This document shows positions 42,339 to 50,974 of a stretch of DNA of 64,000 bases, piece after piece. This DNA is from Armatimonadota bacterium (GTDB lineage Bacteria > Armatimonadota > Zipacnadia > JAUWAU01): positions 1 to 64,000 of the forward strand of contig JAUWAU010000025.1 of assembly GCA_030601885.1 (NCBI GenBank). The letters are read 5' to 3'. The notes beneath the pieces are model-generated. The model worked only from the letters and a program-made list of their open reading frames with translations, searched no databases and was not told the DNA's origin. Positions within the stretch are counted from its first letter, which is position 1, and each line of letters starts with the position of its first letter. A program made the translations under genes and the position numbers.

Positions 42339-42883
42339 TGCACGCCTACCCACGTCTCCTCGCCATTGCAATGGCGCTCGCAGCGGCGTTTCGCTGGGGT
42401 GCGGCGTCGTCCGGGCAGGACGATGCCGCGGCCCCATCGGCGACCGCGGGGCGAGATCGCGACGCACTGGCATCCGACGGCAGAGCAGCCCCGCAGGCAG
42501 CAGAGGATCTCCCTCTGGACTTGCGCGAGGCTGATTCTGCGAAGGCCACTGCCCCGGCGGCCAGTCCGGGCAAGTACCTGCTCCGCGCAGTGTTGAACCT
42601 GGCCATCGTGGTGGCGCTGATCTACGGGATCTTTTTTGGCGCCCGTCTGTGGCGCCAGGCACGCAGCCCCCAGCGCGGGGGCGGGGCGATAATCGAGGTA
42701 CTGGATGCTGCCAACATCGACGCTGACAAGACCGTCTACATCGTCGCGCTGGGGGCTAAAACCGTCGTGTTGGGCGGCAGCGGCACCCAACTGACCCTTA
42801 TCTGCGAGCTGGACGACGCGGAGGCGGCCTGCTTCCGGAAGGACGCCGAACGGACGGCGCTTCCCGATGGCGCGGATGCGTAA
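42338..42883 (+). CDS. fliO: FliO-like assembly factor of the export gate
   Basis: 181 residues from the ATG at 42338 (TGATG overlap with fliN; a GTG 30 bases upstream is possible). A signal-like N-terminus (LLAIAMALAAAFRWGAASSG) and an acidic linker are followed by one membrane helix (LLRAVLNLAIVVALIYGIFFGARLW) and the small beta domain typical of FliO: GGAIIEVLDAANIDADKTVY, IVALGAKTVVLGGSGTQLTLI. FliO scaffolds FliP ring formation. Its stop overlaps the fliP start. Confidence 0.85.
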   Translation: MHAYPRLLAIAMALAAAFRWGAASSGQDDAAAPSATAGRDRDALASDGRAAPQAAEDLPLDLREADSAKATAPAASPGKYLLRAVLNLAIVVALIYGIFFGARLWRQARSPQRGGGAIIEVLDAANIDADKTVYIVALGAKTVVLGGSGTQLTLICELDDAEAACFRKDAERTALPDGADA

Positions 42884-43764
42884 TGATGTATCTCCCCTCG
42901 AGGACAGTTAGGGACGCGGTGAAGCAGGCCACGCGTGCGTCAGGGCTTCCCTCCTGCGGGCCGGTCGGGGCCGAGCACACCGAGGCCTCAGGCCGAGGCT
43001 CTAGGCCCGCAGGCGCACCGGGCACGAGGCGTGTGCCACCCGTGGCAGCCACGCTCGGGGCGCTCCTCATGCTCCTACCCCAGCCGGCAGGCGCGCAGGA
43101 GGGCTGGGAGCAGCTCCTGCCCGACCTCACCTCATCGGGCGAAGCTTTCGGCGCCAAGCTCATCCTCCTCGTCACCATCATAGCCGTTGCGCCCGCTTTC
43201 CTGGCCATGGTCACCTCCTTTACCCGCATCGTCGTCGTGCTCTATTTCCTGCGCAGCGGCCTCGGCGCCCATGACATTCCACCAGCCCAGGTCCTACTTG
43301 GCCTGGCGTTGTTTCTAACGTTCTTCACCATGCGACCAACGCTGGAGGAGATCAACGACAAAGCGCTGCAGCCATATTTCAGCCACACCATCACCGCCGA
43401 GACGGCGCTTCGCCACGCTGAGACGCCGCTGCGCGCCTTCATGTTCCGGCACGCCCGCACGGCCGACATCGCACTGTTCGCACGACTGGCCAAGCTCCAG
43501 AACATCAAGCGGCGCGGCGACGTCCCGACGTCACTGCTTATACCGGCGTTCATCATCAGCGAATTGAAGACCGCCTTTCAGATCGGCTTCATCATCTACC
43601 TGCCCTTCCTGGTGATTGATCTGGTGGTGACGAGCACACTGGTATCGGTCGGCGTGTTCATGCTCCCGCCGATGCTCTTGTCGCTGCCATTCAAAGTGCT
43701 GCTATTCATCCTGGTTGACGGCTGGCGACTGCTCACGGTGTCGCTGGTCCAGGGCTTCTACTGA
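42883..43764 (+). CDS. fliP: Export gate protein FliP, with extended N-terminus
   Basis: 293 residues from the ATG at 42883 (a second ATG follows). The core is fully recognisable: MVTSFTRIVVVLYFLRSGLG, PPAQVLLGLALFLTFFTMRP, TSLLIPAFIISELKTAFQIG and PFLVIDLVVTSTLVSVGVFMLPP, all FliP signatures. About 48 extra N-terminal residues precede the signal-type segment PPVAATLGALLMLLPQPAGAQ; a later in-frame GTG at about 43032 would give the standard length. It forms the pore with FliQ and FliR. Confidence 0.95.
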   Translation: MMYLPSRTVRDAVKQATRASGLPSCGPVGAEHTEASGRGSRPAGAPGTRRVPPVAATLGALLMLLPQPAGAQEGWEQLLPDLTSSGEAFGAKLILLVTIIAVAPAFLAMVTSFTRIVVVLYFLRSGLGAHDIPPAQVLLGLALFLTFFTMRPTLEEINDKALQPYFSHTITAETALRHAETPLRAFMFRHARTADIALFARLAKLQNIKRRGDVPTSLLIPAFIISELKTAFQIGFIIYLPFLVIDLVVTSTLVSVGVFMLPPMLLSLPFKVLLFILVDGWRLLTVSLVQGFY

Positions 43765-43775
43765 GCTGCGGGCCC

Positions 43776-43798
43776 GGGTGGCACACTACCCGTGCCAC
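43776..43798. repeat. REP palindrome between fliP and fliQ
   Basis: GGGTGGCAC-ACTA-CCCGTGCCAC: an imperfect hairpin of the GTGGCACGGGT family, within the 88-bp gap. It interrupts an otherwise overlapping gene series. Confidence 0.55.
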
Positions 43799-43852
43799 AT
43801 CGCAGATTAGCCCGGGGAGTCGGCACGGCGCATAGACCGACGGAGGAGGGCA

Positions 43853-44122
43853 ATGGGTGACACGCTGTTCGTGGACTTAGCGCGTGAGTCCGTTCTTGCC
43901 GCAGTCCAGGTGGCCGCTCCGGTGCTCGGATGTGTCCTGCTGGTTTCGGTGGTGATCAGTCTGTTGCAGGCGGCCACGCAGATGCACGACCCGACGACGA
44001 GCGCCGTGCCTCGCCTGGCCGCGGCCGCCATCGGCACGCTGCTCTTTGGGCCGTGGATGATCGCCGCGCTTCTCGCCTTCAGCACCGACCTGTGGGCGAA
44101 CATCCCGCGAATGATCCGCTGA
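43853..44122 (+). CDS. fliQ: Export gate protein FliQ
   Basis: 89 residues from the ATG at 43853 behind GGAGGAGG. Two membrane helices with the family motif VAAPVLGCVLLVSVVISLLQAATQMHD; the Q-x-x-T-Q positions (LLQAATQM) and the second helix (AAAIGTLLFGPWMIAALLAF) are as in FliQ/SctS. Normal length. It surrounds FliP in the export gate. Confidence 0.93.
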   Translation: MGDTLFVDLARESVLAAVQVAAPVLGCVLLVSVVISLLQAATQMHDPTTSAVPRLAAAAIGTLLFGPWMIAALLAFSTDLWANIPRMIR

Positions 44123-44188
44123 GGCTGTCCGCGTGCCCGAGGCGACATCGGGCGAATGTGAGCGAGGGGCAGGAGGGCAGGCACGAAC

Positions 44189-44965
44189 GTGCAGCCTCTG
44201 ACGCTGGGAGTGCTCGTCTTCGCGCGGGCAGCGGGCATGACGGCCGCGGCGCCGGGTTTCGGCCTGTCCGAGGTGCCGCTGAAAGTCCGATTTGCCTTGG
44301 CAGCCATACTCGTGCCAGTGATGAGCCCAGTGGCGCAGGCGCACGTCGCCGCTGGATCAGTGGCCCTCGAGCATCTGCCGCTGTTTGCCGCCAAGGAGGC
44401 CGCCGTCGGGCTCGCCCTTGGCTTTGCCGCCTCACTGCTGTTCCACGGCATCGGCATGGCAGGTCAACTCGTCGGGAGCCAGATCGGATTCTTGAGCGCA
44501 GCGCATGGACTTCCGGCCCCTATTGGCGGCTCACGGCCATCGCTGGGCAGTGGCGCTCCGATTGCGCGGCTTTACTATCTGTTAGGCATTCTTACGTACT
44601 TCATGATCGATGGACATCATTCGCTCTTGGCGGCCGCCGCGCGCGCATATGCGCGACTACCGGTGGATGCAATGCTCCCGCGGGCCGGTGCGGGAGAGCC
44701 ACTTACCGGACTGGCGGCGGACATGTTCGTCGTCGCGCTGCAAGTAAGCGCTCCCGCGCTGGCGGCCCTCTTCTTCACGGACATCGTCCTTGCCATGGCG
44801 GGTCGCGCCATTCCCGCGCTCAGCCCGTTCACCGTTTGGCTCCCGGCGCGGTGCCTGGTCGGCCTTGTCGCGGTGGCTCTCTCAGCTCCGCTGATTGGCG
44901 CGGCAGTGGTCGGCTACGCACAGCGACTCCACCGGGCACTGCTCGAGCTCGCGAGCGCCTTGTGA
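44189..44965 (+). CDS. fliR: Export gate protein FliR
   Basis: 258 residues from a GTG at 44189, with AGGAGGG 11 bases upstream. Six hydrophobic segments; FARAAGMTAAAPGFGLSEVPLKVR is the FliR opening (R-x-x-G, P-x-F...P-x-x-K), and AAKEAAVGLALGFAASLLFHGIGMAGQLVGSQIGF is its central signature. Length is normal. It caps the FliP/FliQ assembly. Confidence 0.95.
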   Translation: MQPLTLGVLVFARAAGMTAAAPGFGLSEVPLKVRFALAAILVPVMSPVAQAHVAAGSVALEHLPLFAAKEAAVGLALGFAASLLFHGIGMAGQLVGSQIGFLSAAHGLPAPIGGSRPSLGSGAPIARLYYLLGILTYFMIDGHHSLLAAAARAYARLPVDAMLPRAGAGEPLTGLAADMFVVALQVSAPALAALFFTDIVLAMAGRAIPALSPFTVWLPARCLVGLVAVALSAPLIGAAVVGYAQRLHRALLELASAL

Positions 44966-44986
44966 CGTCACTCGACCGGCCATGGC

Positions 44987-45029
44987 GTGGCTCGGGCGGG
45001 CCTCACGCCTGCGGTACGGCCCGAGCCAC
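44987..45029. repeat. Hairpin between fliR and flhB
   Basis: GTGGCTCGGGC (44987-44997) and GCCCGAGCCAC (45019-45029) are perfect 11-base arms around a 21-base loop, in the 119-bp gap. No T-run follows, so it resembles the REP-type palindromes rather than a terminator. Confidence 0.6.
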
Positions 45030-45084
45030 ACGGCAGCGTGCGCCGCGCGAATGAGCACTCTCGGAATACACCAGCACCATCGCA

Positions 45085-45831
45085 ATGGCTGACGAACTGA
45101 AAAGCTATCCGGCGACGCCGCGGCGGCGACAGCAACTTCGAGAAGCAGGCGATGTAGCCTGCAGCGGTGTACTCACTGGAGCAGTGGTGGTCGGCATCAC
45201 TGCGGTCCTGGCCGCCGCGTTCGCAGAGCATGCCATCACCCGGCTCGCGGACTTCGTCCGGTTCGCCCTTGGGACGGCAGGTTCCCCGGCGAGCTTGAAG
45301 CGCGCGGCTGCCGAGGCGACCGGCACGCTGCTCTGGGCGACCGTGCCGGTGGCCGGCGTGGCGCTTCTGGTCTCCCTGGTGGCTCAGGGGCTGCAGACCG
45401 GCTTTCTATGGGCGCCGAAGGGCATCTCCCCCGCCCTGCCACGCGGAGGCCTGGCCCGCATGCTGCGGGACGCTGTAGGTGCGCACGGCCTGGCGCTGGT
45501 TGCTCAGGCGGGTCTGGTCGCCGCGGGGACCGCCGCGGTATTGTACCGCGGAGTGTGCGGCATTGTGGCCGACCCCGTGGCTTTCGCCGGCGCAACGCCA
45601 ACGGCAGTGGCGCACGCCGTGGGATCCGCGAGCATGAACGTGCTGCTCGGCACATGTTGTGTGCTTCTGGTCGTGGGCGGCCTGGATGCCCTCTACCAGT
45701 GGTGGAGCCGGGAGCGGCGCATTCGGATGAGCCGGCGGGAGATACTTGCGGAGCTGAGAGAGCTCGAAGCGCATCCCGCCATACGAGGCCGGCGCGCCAG
45801 AGAAGCGCGGCGGCTGCGCCATGGTGCATAG
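45085..45831 (+). CDS. flhB: FlhB-like export protein lacking the autocleavage (NPTH) domain
   Basis: 248 residues from the ATG at 45085. The start (ELKSYPATPRRRQQLREAGDVACS) is the E-K-T-x-P-T-x-x-R family opening in diverged form. Four membrane helices follow, then DALYQWWSRERRIRMSRREILAELRELEAHPAIRGRRAREARRL, which in normal FlhB leads into the linker and the Asn-Pro-Thr-His self-cleaving domain. Here a TAG follows directly and only 90 bases separate it from flhA, with no NPTH in any frame. FlhB is about 350-380 residues elsewhere. The substrate-specificity switch (hook to filament) would therefore be absent or supplied by another protein. Confidence 0.85.
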   Translation: MADELKSYPATPRRRQQLREAGDVACSGVLTGAVVVGITAVLAAAFAEHAITRLADFVRFALGTAGSPASLKRAAAEATGTLLWATVPVAGVALLVSLVAQGLQTGFLWAPKGISPALPRGGLARMLRDAVGAHGLALVAQAGLVAAGTAAVLYRGVCGIVADPVAFAGATPTAVAHAVGSASMNVLLGTCCVLLVVGGLDALYQWWSRERRIRMSRREILAELRELEAHPAIRGRRAREARRLRHGA

Positions 45832-45921
45832 AAGGCGCGCGGCATCGCTTGGCGGACGGCGGCCCCCGTAGTGGCAGCGCGGGCTTGTCCGTCCCTGACG
45901 GGCTCTCGCAGGAACATGCAC

Positions 45922-48060
45922 ATGGCCGACTTCAGGACTGAGCAGACAGGCGAGTCTTTCTGGCGCCGTCACGGCGGCATAGCCCTCGGCGGCGCCGTCC
46001 TTGTCGTCATCCTCATGGTGATTCTGCCCGCCTCGCCCCTGGTCCTGGACATCTTGCTCGCGGTCAACCTGTTTGCGGCGTTTCTACTGCTGCTGCTCGT
46101 GCTGTCGGCACGCGCACCTCTTGAGCTATCCTCCTTTCCCACTCTGATGCTCCTGAGCGGCCTCTTTCGACTGGCGCTGTGCATCGCGGCTGCCCGGCTC
46201 ATCGTTGGCGGAGCGTGGGGTGGGGCACTCATCGAGATGATCGGCTCCCTTGCCGACACGGGCGTCCGCACCGGGGCAGGTGGCCCGGCGGCCGCCATGA
46301 GCGTGGCGCTCGTACTTGCCATTGTGTACCTTGTAGTGATATCTGCCGGCACCGGGCGGGCCGCCGAGGTGGCAGCGCGCTTCTCGCTCGACGCCCTTCC
46401 GGGCAAGCAGTTGGCAGTGGACAGCGCACTGGCAGCGGGGACTCTCGACGATGCTGAGGCGCAGGCGCGGCGGCGACGTCTCCAGGCGGAGGCTGAGTTC
46501 TATGCAGCAATGGACGGCGCATCGCGCTTCGCGCGCGGTGAAGCGATAGCCTGCGTCGCCATGATAGCGCTCTGCCTTGTGGGGGGTGTCGCCACCGGAT
46601 TGGCAGCCGCCGGAGCAGGCGGCCTCGGCCAGGTCTGGGCACGCCAGGCCCAGCTCTGCGCCGGGTTGGCAGTCGTTATCCTGGTGCCCGGACTCTTGAC
46701 ATGCGTGAGCGCGGCGCTGCTCGTGACCAAGGGCAGCGAGGCTCTGGCGCCGGGCGAGGACGTAATCGCGCAGGCGCGCATTCGCCCGAACGCCCTGTGG
46801 GTCGCTGTGATCGTCTTGGTCGTGCTCGCGGCGGCCGCACCTTTTTTCGGCGTCGGCGCCACGGGTGTCCTGCCGCTGTTGATCGTCGCGGCTGCCGCCG
46901 TTGTGTGGGCGCTGTGGGCGCCCAGACGGCGATCGCGCGCACTCATGTTGGCTGAGCCGGGCACATCTGCTGCGACACCGACCACAGAGCAACACCTAAC
47001 GTCGCCGGCATCAGGCATCGAAATCCGCCTCGGGTTCGGCCTCGTTGGGCTGATTCCCATGGATGGCCCCGGGGGATTATTGCAGGAAGCCTCAAGTATA
47101 CGCAGCAGAATAGCCAATGAGATAAGTGTAGCTATGCCGTGCGTCCTGGTGCGTGACTCTGAGCAGCTCCACCCGTCTGAGTATGCCGTCGCCATACGTG
47201 GGCAGGAGCTCGCACGTGGCCGGCTTATGTTCTCCAAGCTGCTCGCCGTGCCGAAGGGACCGCACGCCCTGGCGTCAGGCACACATCCACGTCTGCGGTG
47301 GATCGACCCGGCGCAGGCGGAACAGTGGCAGGCGGCCGAGTTCACCGTGCTGACGCCGTGTGCTGCGCTGCTCAGGCATTTTGAGCTCACGCTACGGCGA
47401 CATGCGGCGGCGCTCATCGATAGGCAGTCGGCGCGGGCTCTCATCGAAACGGTCCGAGCCACGCGGCCGGCGGTGGTCGCCGAACTCGAGGCACGCCATG
47501 TCTCGCTCGGCACAGTGCGCGCAACTGTCGCCGATCTTGTCGATGAGGGGCTGCCCATCAGCGACCCGGTTGGGCTGCTAGAAGGCATCGTTGATGCGGC
47601 CGAGGAACGTGGCACCATCAGCGAGGAAGGGGGGCAAGCCGCGTATTTCGCTGAGGCCGTACGCCGTCGCCTCATCCCTACCATCACGGCATCATGCCGC
47701 AGCCCGGACGGGAGAGTGTACGTGCTCACCCTTGGACCCAATGCCGAGCAATCAATAGCTGATGCCGCTGCTCACACCGTCGCGGCACTGGCCCCAGCAG
47801 CAGTGGAGGCGCTGCGCGCCCAGATCGAGCGCCGTCAGAACCGGCTGAACGTGCCCGGAGCCAGACTGTGTGTTGTGTGCTCGCCCGCCGCCCGTCGTCC
47901 ACTCCGCGCGGCCCTGCGGGAGGCGTGCCCGGGCGTTTACGTGATATCGTGGGAGGAATTGCTCCCAGACGCGCAGATTGAACGCCTCGGTTCCGTCGAT
48001 GTGCCGCGCGGAAGCTCCTCGCTTCCGCAAGGAGATGCCGATGCCGCCAGCACTCAATAA
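45922..48060 (+). CDS. flhA: Export gate protein FlhA
   Basis: 712 residues from the ATG at 45922, preferred over the ATG at 45916 because AGGA lies 8 bases before it. Membrane half: eight helices including FPTLMLLSGLFRLALCIAAARL and the FHIPEP-type loop ARFSLDALPGKQLAVDSALA, then EAEFYAAMDGASRFARGEAIA. Cytoplasmic half, from about residue 330, with GFGLVGLIPMD, IRSRIANEISVAMPCVLVRD, and VLVPLLR-type positions. The C-terminus has an extra Ser-rich tail. It forms the nonameric docking ring for chaperone-substrate complexes. The end overlaps the sigma-28 gene by 20 bases. Confidence 0.95.
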   Translation: MADFRTEQTGESFWRRHGGIALGGAVLVVILMVILPASPLVLDILLAVNLFAAFLLLLLVLSARAPLELSSFPTLMLLSGLFRLALCIAAARLIVGGAWGGALIEMIGSLADTGVRTGAGGPAAAMSVALVLAIVYLVVISAGTGRAAEVAARFSLDALPGKQLAVDSALAAGTLDDAEAQARRRRLQAEAEFYAAMDGASRFARGEAIACVAMIALCLVGGVATGLAAAGAGGLGQVWARQAQLCAGLAVVILVPGLLTCVSAALLVTKGSEALAPGEDVIAQARIRPNALWVAVIVLVVLAAAAPFFGVGATGVLPLLIVAAAAVVWALWAPRRRSRALMLAEPGTSAATPTTEQHLTSPASGIEIRLGFGLVGLIPMDGPGGLLQEASSIRSRIANEISVAMPCVLVRDSEQLHPSEYAVAIRGQELARGRLMFSKLLAVPKGPHALASGTHPRLRWIDPAQAEQWQAAEFTVLTPCAALLRHFELTLRRHAAALIDRQSARALIETVRATRPAVVAELEARHVSLGTVRATVADLVDEGLPISDPVGLLEGIVDAAEERGTISEEGGQAAYFAEAVRRRLIPTITASCRSPDGRVYVLTLGPNAEQSIADAAAHTVAALAPAAVEALRAQIERRQNRLNVPGARLCVVCSPAARRPLRAALREACPGVYVISWEELLPDAQIERLGSVDVPRGSSSLPQGDADAASTQ

Positions 48061-48835
48061 CAGCGCCCCGGAGCAGAATGGGCTCACGCCACCTGGCACG
48101 GTGCCAGACGAAAGGCAGTCCGAGGCGGACCGACAGGCGCTCATAACGCAGCACGTATCGCTGGTCGAGTCCGTCGTGGGCAGGATCATGGTAACGCTTC
48201 CGGAGAGCGTGGATCGGGAAGACCTGGTGAGCTGCGGCATCCTGGGATTGATTCAGGCTGTTGACAGGTTCGAGCCGGGCCGTGGGGTCAAGTTCGACAC
48301 GTACGCCACGTCGGTCATCCGCGGAGCAGTGATGGATGAACTGCGCTGCCAGGACTGGGCGCCTCGGAGTGTGCGCGAGAAGTGCCGTCGCATCGAGCGC
48401 AGCCTGGCACAGCTCGAGGCACAGCTCGGGCGTTCGCCTGATGACGACGAGATGGCCGCGAGCCTGCAGATGTCGATGGACGAATACCACGAACTGCTGT
48501 CGGAGGCCAGCGGCGTGGCTCTGGTGTCGCTCGAGGCCCTGCTCGCGAGCGGCGAGGTGTCGGGGCAGGAGCCGGCGGTGGCGCTGAGCGACAACCATGT
48601 CCAGGATCCCGAACGCCTCGCGCAGCGCCGCGAGCTGAAGCACGCCCTCGCCGCGGCCATTGAAAGGCTTCCCCAGTCCGAGCGTCTGGTGATTGCACTC
48701 TACTACCACGAGGAGTTGACGCTGCGCGAGATCGGCGAAGTGCTCGGCGTCACCGAGTCGCGCGTGTGTCAGATCCACACCCAGGCTGTGCTGCGTCTCC
48801 GCGGCAAGTTATCCCGCGAACTCGAGATGTTCTGA
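48041..48835 (+). CDS. fliA: Sigma-28 (FliA/WhiG-type) RNA polymerase sigma factor
   Basis: 264 residues from the ATG at 48041, 6 bases after AAGGAG; overlaps flhA. Region 2: LITQHVSLVESVVGRIMVTLP, DREDLVSCGILGLIQAVDRF and FDTYATSVIRGAVMDELRCQDWAPRSVREK. Region 4: LPQSERLVIALYYHEELTLREIGEVLGVTESRVCQIHTQAVLRLRGKL. The RGAxxDELRxxDWxPRSxR element is diagnostic for the FliA/WhiG group. Its location at the end of the cluster suggests it drives late genes elsewhere in the genome. No FlgM is in the window. Confidence 0.95.
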   Translation: MPPALNNSAPEQNGLTPPGTVPDERQSEADRQALITQHVSLVESVVGRIMVTLPESVDREDLVSCGILGLIQAVDRFEPGRGVKFDTYATSVIRGAVMDELRCQDWAPRSVREKCRRIERSLAQLEAQLGRSPDDDEMAASLQMSMDEYHELLSEASGVALVSLEALLASGEVSGQEPAVALSDNHVQDPERLAQRRELKHALAAAIERLPQSERLVIALYYHEELTLREIGEVLGVTESRVCQIHTQAVLRLRGKLSRELEMF

Positions 48836-49008
48836 AGCGCGCCAGCCAACGCAGCGCGGCAGCCTCACCCGCACGGGAACCAGCCCCGCCGCCGTACCGT
48901 TCTCTCCTCTGGGTACGGGGCGACGCGTCGGCGTCGCCGGTCGCATTTATGCCCCATCTGGGAAGCTTTCGCGTCCCCGTGATGCTCTGGTATTCCCGGA
49001 TACATCTA

Positions 49009-49017
49009 TGCTATAAT
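49009..49017 (+). promoter_or_regulatory. Extended -10 promoter upstream of the parvulin lipoprotein
   Basis: TGCTATAAT matches the extended -10 consensus (TGnTATAAT) exactly. No good -35 at 17 bases (GGTATT), as expected for this promoter type. It would start a transcript about 60 bases before the gene and may serve the PPIase-mazG-S4 series. Confidence 0.75.
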
Positions 49018-49079
49018 ACGCCGCTGAGCAAGCGCGGCACCGAGCGGGCCGTGCGGCGGCCGAAAAGGGGTTGTGCGCC

Positions 49080-50177
49080 TTGCGAGGATACGGTATTTCA
49101 GTGCTCTGCCTATTGGCTGGCACCCTTACCATCAGCTCCCTCGCAGGCTGTGGGAGAGGCACGGTGGCCGTCGTTAACGGCCGCAAGATAACGGAAAAGG
49201 AATTTCACCAGCGTCTGGAAACGCTGGGCGGGGGCCGGACGCTCCGCGACATGATCAGGCGCGAGATACTGACGCAGGAGGCGGAGGCGCAGGGCATCAC
49301 CGTATCGCCCCAGCGAGTGGACGAGGAGGTGGCCCGGGCGGAGCGAGATCTCGGATCCCACGATGAGTTCCTCAGATTCCTGGCGTTCCAAGGCCAAACC
49401 CTCGAGCAGTTTCGCGACGACAGAGCCTTCCTTCTCATGCTCGAGGAGCTCGGCAGCAAGGACGTCAAGGTAACGGACGAGGACGTGCGAGCGTATTTCG
49501 ACGAGAACCGCGCTGAGTTCGATAAGCCGGAGATGTATCGAGTGGCGGAGATACTTGTCGGCACGGAAACGGAGGCGAAGGAGCTCCGCGCTCAACTCAA
49601 CGATCCGCGGGCGAGTTTCAATGCACTGGCGCGTGAGCGATCCAAATCGCCCACTGCTTCCATGGGCGGCACCCTACCTCCTCGCCCGCTCGACAGCTTT
49701 CCCCCTGAGCTGCGACCTGAGCTGCAGGGCCTGAAGCTGGCTGGCCTGTTGGGGCCCTTTGAGATGGAGGAGGGCTGGCGCATCATCAAACTCCTGGGCA
49801 AGGACCCTGGGCAACCTGGGAGCCTCGACGACCCGACGATCCGCGACGCGGTCCATCAACGCCTCCGAGCGGGGCAGTCGAAAAACGCCACTGAGCTGCT
49901 GGACGAGATGACCCGACAGAGCAAGTACCGGGTCAGCATTCGCTGGCCCCGATACAAGGAGCTCCAGCGCGAGTTTGAGACAGCGCCGGCGTTGCCAGAG
50001 TTTGGCGCTCCCGGTGCGCCACAGCCGGAGGCTCGTCCCGAGGGCGGCGAGCGCCCCGCAGCAAAGGAGCCGTCCGCGGAAAAGCCCGAGCGCGACCAGC
50101 CCCAGGGCAAAGCAGGAGCGGACCAGCCGCGGGAATCCAAGTCCACCAACAAGCAAGCGAGCCAAACGAACCAGTGA
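49080..50177 (+). CDS. Parvulin-type peptidyl-prolyl isomerase lipoprotein (PrsA/SurA-like)
   Basis: 365 residues from a TTG at 49080 (AAGGGG 9 bases upstream; a TTG at 49071 directly abuts that site). The signal ISVLCLLAGTLTISSLAGC ends in a clear lipobox (LAGC). The SurA-N like helical region contains VAVVNGRKITEKEFHQRLETLGG and IRREILTQEAEAQG. The parvulin domain is YRVAEILVGTETEAKELRAQL ... LGPFEMEEGWRIIKLLG, somewhat diverged. A Pro/Glu/Lys-rich tail (about 300-365) ends the protein. It helps fold exported proteins at the membrane. It overlaps mazG by four bases (GTGA). Confidence 0.85.
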   Translation: MRGYGISVLCLLAGTLTISSLAGCGRGTVAVVNGRKITEKEFHQRLETLGGGRTLRDMIRREILTQEAEAQGITVSPQRVDEEVARAERDLGSHDEFLRFLAFQGQTLEQFRDDRAFLLMLEELGSKDVKVTDEDVRAYFDENRAEFDKPEMYRVAEILVGTETEAKELRAQLNDPRASFNALARERSKSPTASMGGTLPPRPLDSFPPELRPELQGLKLAGLLGPFEMEEGWRIIKLLGKDPGQPGSLDDPTIRDAVHQRLRAGQSKNATELLDEMTRQSKYRVSIRWPRYKELQREFETAPALPEFGAPGAPQPEARPEGGERPAAKEPSAEKPERDQPQGKAGADQPRESKSTNKQASQTNQ

Positions 50178-50947
50178 CCGCAGTGGAGAAGCTAGTTCGC
50201 GCCATGGCGCGCCTTCGGGGCCCTTCAGGCTGCCCCTGGGATCGGGAGCAAACGCACGAGAGCCTCAAGCCGTACGTCCTCGAGGAGACCTACGAACTCC
50301 TGGAGGCGATTGACAGCAACGATCCCGCGAAGATCGCCAATGAGCTTGGCGATCTATTGCTGCAGGTCGTTTTCCACGCGCAGCTCGGCGCCGAGCGCGG
50401 CGAGTTCGATCTCGAATCGGTCGCGGAACGCATCATATCGAAGCTCGTTCACCGGCACCCGCACGTCTTCGGAACGGCGACGGTTGAGGACGCCGACGAA
50501 GTCCTGAAGAACTGGGAGCTGCTGAAGGCCCAAGAGCCGGAGACCAGCGACCGTACCTCTGTGCTTGACGGCGTGCCTGCTGCTCTGCCGGCCTTGAGGC
50601 GGGCCACCAAGATTCAGAAGCGTGCGGCCCACGTTGGCTTCGACTGGGAGGACGTCACCGGGCCACTCGCCAAGATCGACGAGGAGACGCGCGAGCTCCG
50701 TGCCGCAGGTACCGATGCCCCGCGGGCGAAGCTGGCCGAGGAGATCGGCGACCTGCTCTTTGCCGTGGCGAACGCATCGCGCTTCTACGGCGTTGATCCC
50801 GAGGAGGCGCTGCGCCAAACGATAGAGAAGTTCTGCCGTCGGTTTCAGCATATCGAAGAGAGCGCGCGGCGCGCCGGCCGCGACGTGCGGGAGATGTCGC
50901 TGGAGGAAATGGACGCCCTCTGGGAGGAAGCCAAGGCGGGCGGATAG
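50174..50947 (+). CDS. mazG: Nucleoside triphosphate pyrophosphohydrolase MazG
   Basis: 257 residues from a GTG at 50174 overlapping the upstream stop. Two MazG folds: the first with LRGPSGCPWDREQTHESLKP, YVLEETYELLEAID and ELGDLLLQVVFHA, the second with KIDEETRELRAAG and EEIGDLLFAVANASRFYG. The EExxE and ExxD metal sites are intact. It hydrolyses non-canonical or excess NTPs, and removes ppGpp precursors in some bacteria. Length and start MTAVEKLVRAMARLR are normal. Confidence 0.95.
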   Translation: MTAVEKLVRAMARLRGPSGCPWDREQTHESLKPYVLEETYELLEAIDSNDPAKIANELGDLLLQVVFHAQLGAERGEFDLESVAERIISKLVHRHPHVFGTATVEDADEVLKNWELLKAQEPETSDRTSVLDGVPAALPALRRATKIQKRAAHVGFDWEDVTGPLAKIDEETRELRAAGTDAPRAKLAEEIGDLLFAVANASRFYGVDPEEALRQTIEKFCRRFQHIEESARRAGRDVREMSLEEMDALWEEAKAGG

Positions 50948-50974
50948 ATGCCGGCCCAACGGTGAGAATGTGCC

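Noticed and set aside
37180..48835. A canonical injectisome (host-contact type III secretion system)
   Set aside because: No secretin, needle, translocon or SctD-type genes; gene order and FliO, FliJ and sigma-28 are flagellar.
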